Origin: Treponema sp.
GTDB lineage: Bacteria > Spirochaetota > Spirochaetia > Treponematales > Breznakiellaceae
Length of the DNA: 9,632 nt
Assembly (NCBI GenBank): GCA_031289935.1
Contig: JAITON010000224.1
Coordinates: 1 to 9,632 of the forward strand
Reading direction: 5' to 3'
Of the stretch, positions 5,248 to 9,632 are shown piece after piece. Position 1 is the first letter of the stretch. Every line of letters begins with the position of its first letter. Made by a program: the position numbers and the translations under genes. Below the pieces are notes generated by a model, which ran no database searches, was not told the DNA's origin, and worked only from the letters and a program-made list of their open reading frames with translations.

Positions 5248-6294
5248 TCAGCCTATCATTTCATCCTCACCGGACCGGGCAATAACCACTTCGCCGTTAT
5301 CCTCCAGGTGCCTGATGATGGAAACAATCTTCTGCTGGGACTCTTCCACGTCCTTAAGCCGCATGGGACCCGAGTAGTCCATATCCTCCTTGAGCATCGC
5401 CGCAGCGCGCTTACTCATATTGTGGAATATTTTGTCCTGGACCTCGGTATCCATGTTCTTAAGGGCCTTGGACAGATCCTGCTGATCCACTTCCCGCATA
5501 ATCCGCTGGATATCCTTGTCGGAAAGGAGGACAATATCTTCGAACACGAACATGCGCTTCTTGATCTCCTCGGCCAGTTCGGGTTCCTCGTCCTCCAGGG
5601 CTTCGATGATCTGCTTCTCCGATGCCCGGTCAACCTGGTTGAGGATTTCCACAATATCCTGGATGCCCCCGGCGGTGGTATAGTCCTCGCTGGACAGGGT
5701 AGACAGTTTTTTCTCCAGTACCCGTTCCACCTCCCGCAGGACCTCGGGGCTGGTGCGGTCCATAGTAGCGATTCTGCGGGCCACATCGCTCTGCACCTCG
5801 TGAGGCAGGTTTTGCAGAATAATGCTGGCCTTGTTGGCCTCAAGGTAGGCCAGTATCAAGGCTATGGTCTGAGGATGCTCCTGCTGGATAAAGTTTAAGA
5901 GGTGCGCAGGATCGGTGCGACGGATAAAGTCAAAGGGCCTGACCTTGAGGCTCGAGGTAAGGCGGTTGATGATATCAATGGCTTTCTGGCTTCCCAGGGA
6001 TTTTTCCAGGAGCTCCCGGGCATAATCAATGCCCCCGGTGGAGATAAACTGGTTGGCCATCATCAGTTCCTGGAACTCCGCCAGGATCGTATCCTTCTGT
6101 TCCGAGTCGATGGTCTCAAGCCGGGCGATCTCGAAGGTGAGCGTTTCTATCTCGTCTTCCTTGAGGAACTTGAAGATCTGCGAGGAGATTTCCGAGCCCA
6201 GGCTGACCAGAAAGATGGCGGCCTTCTGCCGGCCCGTAAATTCCTTGACACCTTTTTTCTTGGCCGCTCCAGCGGCAGGGGGATTGGTCGCCAT
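5248..6294 (-). CDS. fliG: Flagellar rotor/switch protein FliG
   Basis: FliG forms the top of the C ring, binds FliF and generates torque by contact with stator MotA. The 348-residue product has the N-terminal domain (TGRQKAAIFLVSLG), the middle-domain EHPQ motif (139-142), the Gly-Gly hinge (209-210) and the C-terminal MFVFEDI segment (248-254). The torque helix that follows is fully charged (SDKDIQRIMREVDQQD), so motor function should be intact. Spirochaetes often carry two fliG genes; by its position after fliF this corresponds to the treponemal FliG2, the true rotor protein in Borrelia studies. ATG 6294 lies one base after the fliF stop, with GGAGG seven bases upstream inside fliF. Confidence 0.97.
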   Translation of the reverse strand: MATNPPAAGAAKKKGVKEFTGRQKAAIFLVSLGSEISSQIFKFLKEDEIETLTFEIARLETIDSEQKDTILAEFQELMMANQFISTGGIDYARELLEKSLGSQKAIDIINRLTSSLKVRPFDFIRRTDPAHLLNFIQQEHPQTIALILAYLEANKASIILQNLPHEVQSDVARRIATMDRTSPEVLREVERVLEKKLSTLSSEDYTTAGGIQDIVEILNQVDRASEKQIIEALEDEEPELAEEIKKRMFVFEDIVLLSDKDIQRIMREVDQQDLSKALKNMDTEVQDKIFHNMSKRAAAMLKEDMDYSGPMRLKDVEESQQKIVSIIRHLEDNGEVVIARSGEDEMIG

Positions 6295-6295
6295 G

Positions 6296-8008
6296 TTATT
6301 CCTCCAATAGCCAGGTTCTGATCAACTGGGCTACGTCGCTGGTATGTTCCCGGGCCATATTGGCGGCATGCTCCTGGAGCTCCATACGGCGCCGTTCCTC
6401 TACCGACATGGACACCTCCATGCCTTCGCCGGCGTTCTCTGCCTCCAGTATGGCATTTTCCCGCATGGCCTGCTGCTGGGCCGCCAGTTCCTCTTCCTTA
6501 ATCCGGCGGCGCCGTTCCAGTTCCCGGGCAATGATACGGAAGGCGATAAAGAGGAGGAGCAGCCCAGCAAGACCCGCCAGGAAGATGATTACCAGAGTCT
6601 GTATCTGCTTGCGCCGGGCCTGGACCTCGTCTTCTTCGGCAAACTGCCTGGACCGGTCAATCTCGAGAGCCCCCACCGTTACCGAGTCTCCCCGGCTGAC
6701 CGAATAGCCAATGGCATTCTGAATCAGGCGCTGGGCGGTCGAGAGCTCCTCGGCGGATATGGGCGTAAAGATCCGGTCGATGGAACCATCGGGCAGGATC
6801 ACAGGCTTGTTGTCCGCATCGTAGTTTATCTTCCATTTACCATCGATGTTCACCGACACGGTAACCCGGTCGATACTGGGGCTCTTCTCCTCCTGGGTAA
6901 TCCGCCTGTTGAGCTCATTGTTCTGTGTGGAGGTCTCCTGGGTAACCCTCCCATAGAGGTTGCTCATATCCTGGTAGGCCGGCGCGGTCTGGCCCTCCAC
7001 ACCTGCGGGCCCCTCGGGATTATAGCCCGTACCTTCATAGGTGGTACTGGATGATGTTTGGGAACGGGTCAGGGATTCTACTCGCTGAGAATCATCGTAA
7101 GGCGTGCTGGGATTATCCTCCGTGATGGTTACCGGGAAGTATTCCTCAGTTTCCACGGTCTTGGGGGACATATCCATCTCTATCTTAACGTTCAGGTCCC
7201 GAACCCGGTCGGAGGTAAAAGTGCTTTGTAGGAGACTAAGGATCCGCGCCCGATACTGAGCCTCCAGCCTCTGGATCGTCTTGAGTTCCTCATTAATCAG
7301 CGCAAGCCGGTCCATGGCGGCCATACCGGTAAAATCGTTCAGGATATTGCCGTTCTGATCGGCGATCACAATATTATCGTCCGTAAGGCCCGTAACCGCG
7401 AATTTGAGAAGCTTTTGGATGCCCTCAATCTTCTGGCGATTCTGGGTAATGTCGCTCCCCGGCTTGGGAGTAAGGATCACACTGGCCGTATAGGGTAGCT
7501 GTTCCGCCTGAAAGAGTGTCTTTTCGGGGACCACGATGATCACATTGGCGTTGTCCACCCCGTCCAGGGCCTTGATGTGCTCGGTCACCGTCTTGGTGAT
7601 GGCTTGCTGGAGGTTCACGTTCCGCTCAAAATCGGTAATGGTCCAGGAGGACACACTAAAGGCGGCCCAGGGGTCCGTTCCCGAGGGCACGAGGCCCTCG
7701 CTGATCAAGATGGACCGCATACGCCGGGCCGTGGCCGCATCCGGTACCATGACCACCCCGGCGGACGATACCGTGACCTCGACATTTTCCTGATCGATCC
7801 GGGCAACGATCCGGTCCAGGTCTCCCTGGTCCCGAATAGGCGTACTGATGACCGCCACCTGGTTGGGTGCACCCGAAAGGCTCACCAGGGCAATAGTCCC
7901 CGCCAGGGCGACTACCCCAATACCGATGAGAATGATCCGTTGCAGCATGGACCACTTGCCCCAGAGCCCGCTGAGCTGCCCAAGGAGCTTCTTGAAAAAA
8001 TCCCTCAT
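6296..8008 (-). CDS. fliF: Flagellar MS-ring protein FliF
   Basis: FliF builds the MS ring in the cytoplasmic membrane, the base on which rod, rotor and export gate assemble. The 570-residue protein has an N-terminal transmembrane helix (about 24-44), a large periplasmic region with ring-building motifs (for example ALDGVDNANVIIVVPE around 147-162), and a low-complexity Ser/Thr/Gly loop (about 300-350). A second transmembrane helix follows (about 470-494). The charged cytoplasmic tail ends in ANMAREHTSDVAQLIRTWLLEE, the part that binds FliG. ATG 8008 is preceded by a strong GGAGGGGG ribosome binding site. It lies 24 bases after fliE and one base before fliG. Length and domain order are normal. 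Confidence 0.97.
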   Translation of the reverse strand: MRDFFKKLLGQLSGLWGKWSMLQRIILIGIGVVALAGTIALVSLSGAPNQVAVISTPIRDQGDLDRIVARIDQENVEVTVSSAGVVMVPDAATARRMRSILISEGLVPSGTDPWAAFSVSSWTITDFERNVNLQQAITKTVTEHIKALDGVDNANVIIVVPEKTLFQAEQLPYTASVILTPKPGSDITQNRQKIEGIQKLLKFAVTGLTDDNIVIADQNGNILNDFTGMAAMDRLALINEELKTIQRLEAQYRARILSLLQSTFTSDRVRDLNVKIEMDMSPKTVETEEYFPVTITEDNPSTPYDDSQRVESLTRSQTSSSTTYEGTGYNPEGPAGVEGQTAPAYQDMSNLYGRVTQETSTQNNELNRRITQEEKSPSIDRVTVSVNIDGKWKINYDADNKPVILPDGSIDRIFTPISAEELSTAQRLIQNAIGYSVSRGDSVTVGALEIDRSRQFAEEDEVQARRKQIQTLVIIFLAGLAGLLLLFIAFRIIARELERRRRIKEEELAAQQQAMRENAILEAENAGEGMEVSMSVEERRRMELQEHAANMAREHTSDVAQLIRTWLLEE

Positions 8009-8032
8009 AATTCCCCCTCCCGTTCTAGTCTA

Positions 8033-8410
8033 TTACCTCGTGTTGATAATGTCCTTCCAGCCCTGGACGATGCGGTTAAGCACGGTCCGGGCGATGTTGA
8101 GTGACATCTGGGCCTTGGCCTGGGCGATGGTTATATCGTGGACATCCACCGAATTCGGGTCGGTGATGGCCGCCTGGGTCAAGGTAGCGGAAAACTGCTG
8201 ATCCGCGCTCACTGCGTCCAGGGCCTTGAGCATGGCATCCTCAAAAACGCCGCTCCCGGTCACCGCATCGGCGCCAATACTGTTCCCCAGGATTGATATA
8301 GCGGTTCCCTGAGCAGAATAGTCCCCGCTTTTAGGCACCAAATGTTTTGGATTGGTAATTGTCAAGGGGATATTACCCCCCGCCAGTAATTCAGGCCGAT
8401 AAATAGTCAT
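8033..8410 (-). CDS. fliE: Flagellar hook-basal body protein FliE
   Basis: FliE is the adaptor that joins the MS ring to the proximal rod and is exported early. The 125-residue product carries the family's C-terminal core: FSATLTQAAITDPNSVDVHD, then an Ala/Gln-rich helix (ITIAQAKAQMSLNIARTVLNRIVQGWKDIINTR overall). D89-V-H-D92 corresponds to the usual DLH motif. The N-terminal 60 residues are less conserved and make it longer than the roughly 104-residue enteric FliE. An open frame continues 11 codons upstream to 8443, but ATG 8410 has GGAGGG directly upstream and is preferred. The 38-base gap to flgC is the longest within the operon and is AT-rich, yet no convincing promoter is visible in it. 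Confidence 0.93.
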   Translation of the reverse strand: MTIYRPELLAGGNIPLTITNPKHLVPKSGDYSAQGTAISILGNSIGADAVTGSGVFEDAMLKALDAVSADQQFSATLTQAAITDPNSVDVHDITIAQAKAQMSLNIARTVLNRIVQGWKDIINTR

Positions 8411-8448
8411 GTTTCCCTCCCGTTTGAAACAATAAATGTACAATAATA

Positions 8449-8907
8449 TTATGAACCGATCTCCAGGGCCTTGAGAAACATCGACTTGGAGCCCTCAATA
8501 ATCGAAGCGTTGGCCTCATAGGCCCGGCTCGCGGCAATCATATCCACCATTTCCGTAACAATATCCACGTTGGGATACTCCACGTAGCCCGCATTGGGGC
8601 CCGATTGGATTGCATCGGGATGAGTTGGATCGTAGACCAGCCTGAGCTCGGCGGCGTAATCCTTCTCGATCTCCGCCACCCGCACCCCCTGGCCGATACC
8701 GTTGTCCATACCATCGGGTAGGAAGGGAGAACGCCAATAGGGCCCTTCCACCCGGGGTCTAAGGACCACCCGGCTCCTCCGGTAGGCTCCTCCCTCGACG
8801 GTACGGGTGGTGCTGGCGTTAGCGATATTGTCGGCGATAACGTCAGACCGAAGCCGCTCGGCGCTCATTCCTGTAGCCGCAATGTTGATCGAACTAAAAA
8901 GTCCCAT
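8449..8907 (-). CDS. flgC: Flagellar proximal rod protein FlgC
   Basis: FlgC is a proximal rod subunit, here part of a periplasmic flagellum if the host is a spirochaete. The 152-residue protein begins MGLFSSINIAATGMSAERLRS and has the rod-family signature DNIANASTTRT (about 26-36). The C-terminal helix contains NVDIVTEMVDMIAASRAYEAN and ends FLKALEIGS, matching the axial-protein C-terminal domain. Rod proteins use the flagellar export apparatus, so no Sec signal is expected and none is seen. ATG 8907 has AGGAGA upstream, which overlaps the 12-base gap after flgB. Length is normal for spirochaetal FlgC. Confidence 0.96.
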   Translation of the reverse strand: MGLFSSINIAATGMSAERLRSDVIADNIANASTTRTVEGGAYRRSRVVLRPRVEGPYWRSPFLPDGMDNGIGQGVRVAEIEKDYAAELRLVYDPTHPDAIQSGPNAGYVEYPNVDIVTEMVDMIAASRAYEANASIIEGSKSMFLKALEIGS

Positions 8908-8919
8908 ACTCTTCTCCTA

Positions 8920-9336
8920 TTAGGTTGCCCGTAGCACCAGGTTGACCTGGTTGAATTCAAAGGCCGCTGATTCTGCCAGCAGGTTATACATCATCTGGTT
9001 TTCCGTGGCCAGCATCAGTTCCTGCTCGGCGTCCACATTGTTGCCGTTGTCCTTGGCCGTGGTCAGATAGTCCAATACCCGCCGGGGCTGAACGTCCCGG
9101 TAGTCCTCCACCTTCCAGTTGGGAATGTGGTTGGAATTCGTCAGGGTCAGTTCCAGCGCCGGCCGCTTGTTCTCCGACTCCAGGGCTTTCTTGAGCTCCG
9201 ACTCAAAGTTCACCTCGGAGCGCTTAAAGTTGGGCACCTCAGCGTTGGCGATATTGTTGGCAATTACGCTCCGTCTGACCACACTGGCATCCATGGCCCG
9301 GTGCAACAGGTCCACAGTCTTGGAAAAATCTGTCAT
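8920..9336 (-). CDS. flgB: Flagellar proximal rod protein FlgB
   Basis: FlgB is the rod subunit nearest the MS ring. The 138-residue protein starts MTDFSKTVDLLHRAMDAS and carries the axial-protein signature NNIANAEVPNFKR (about 27-39). Its C-terminal helix (DAEQELMLATENQMMYNLL...FNQVNLVLRAT) is typical of FlgB. The frame extends ten codons upstream to 9366, but ATG 9336 has GGAGG seven bases before it and gives the standard N-terminus. It is the first flagellar gene after hslU, 35 bases downstream of the hslU stop. I see no clear promoter in that gap, so read-through from hslU or further upstream is likely. Confidence 0.96.
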   Translation of the reverse strand: MTDFSKTVDLLHRAMDASVVRRSVIANNIANAEVPNFKRSEVNFESELKKALESENKRPALELTLTNSNHIPNWKVEDYRDVQPRRVLDYLTTAKDNGNNVDAEQELMLATENQMMYNLLAESAAFEFNQVNLVLRAT

Positions 9337-9371
9337 CTTTCGACCTCCATACTTAATCATCGGCATTTTTT

Positions 9372-9632
9372 CTATAAAATGTATTTCCCCAAATCCTGGT
9401 CTGTTACGATGCTCGCCAGCTTCTCGTTCACGTACTCCGGGGTGATGGGCACCTTGGCCGGGGCGATGTCCGGCGCTTCAAATGAAAGCTCTTCCAGCAG
9501 GGCCTCCATGATGGTATGGAGCCGACGAGCGCCAATGTTTTCCAGCTTGGAATTAACCTCCGCCGCCAGAGCCGCAAGCCGCTCAATCGCCTCGGGACTG
9601 AACTCAATCTCCACCTTTTCGGTGCCCAATAA
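9372..9632 (-). CDS. hslU: ATP-dependent protease ATPase subunit HslU, C-terminal part
   Basis: Only the last 86 residues are in the window; the gene continues beyond the right edge. HslU (ClpY) is the AAA+ unfoldase that feeds substrates to the HslV peptidase. Visible are the helical C-terminal domain EFSPEAIERLAALAAEVN, then the sensor-2 motif ENIGARRLHTIMEALLEE. The final TDQDLGKYIL is equivalent to the C-terminal tail that docks into and activates HslV. The stop is TAG at 9374-9372. Its position just upstream of flgB is the known arrangement in treponemes and Borrelia, where hslV lies next to it. Confidence 0.95.
   Translation of the reverse strand, partial: LLGTEKVEIEFSPEAIERLAALAAEVNSKLENIGARRLHTIMEALLEELSFEAPDIAPAKVPITPEYVNEKLASIVTDQDLGKYIL

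Overview
The window looks like chromosomal DNA of a spirochaete, most likely a Treponema-type bacterium. Three observations point there: the gene order hslU-flgB-flgC-fliE-fliF-fliG-fliH-fliI-fliJ, known from treponemes and Borrelia; strong GGAGG-type ribosome binding sites; and a BspA-type leucine-rich-repeat surface protein. The high GC and the LRR family would suit a gut-dwelling (for example termite-gut) treponeme, but that is an inference; the species cannot be fixed from the sequence alone.

Right two thirds (about 9632 down to 2478, minus strand): a compact, canonical flagellar basal-body and export operon. It opens with the 3' end of hslU, cut by the window edge. Then come the rod proteins FlgB and FlgC, the rod/MS-ring adaptor FliE, the MS ring FliF, the rotor protein FliG, and the export ATPase module FliH-FliI-FliJ. 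Gaps between these genes run from a 3-base overlap to 38 bases, with no internal terminator seen, so one polycistronic message is expected. Eighteen bases after fliJ, in the same direction, lies a PIG-L/LmbE-type metal-dependent deacetylase (1704-2459), which appears to be the last gene of the unit.

Left third (1-1700): an accessory, rearranged region. An exported, possibly lipid-anchored BspA-like LRR protein (750-1700, plus strand) converges on the deacetylase with only 3 bases between stop codons. Upstream of it sit duplicated and broken pieces of the same locus. There is a relic of an LRR C-terminus (about 295-369), an 89-bp near-identical copy of the 3' end of the deacetylase gene (417-505), and a second copy of the LRR promoter, ribosome binding site and signal-peptide region (about 505-672) that now encodes only a 49-residue lipoprotein-like peptide. 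The pieces are in the order expected if a unit spanning the LRR gene to the deacetylase tail was once duplicated in tandem and the left copy then decayed. The first ~270 bases are AT-richer and hold nothing I recognise.

The flagellar part is ordinary. The most interesting part is the duplication scar around the LRR gene, with its repeated 11-bp motif, a strong inverted repeat beside a putative promoter, and a retained truncated lipoprotein leader.
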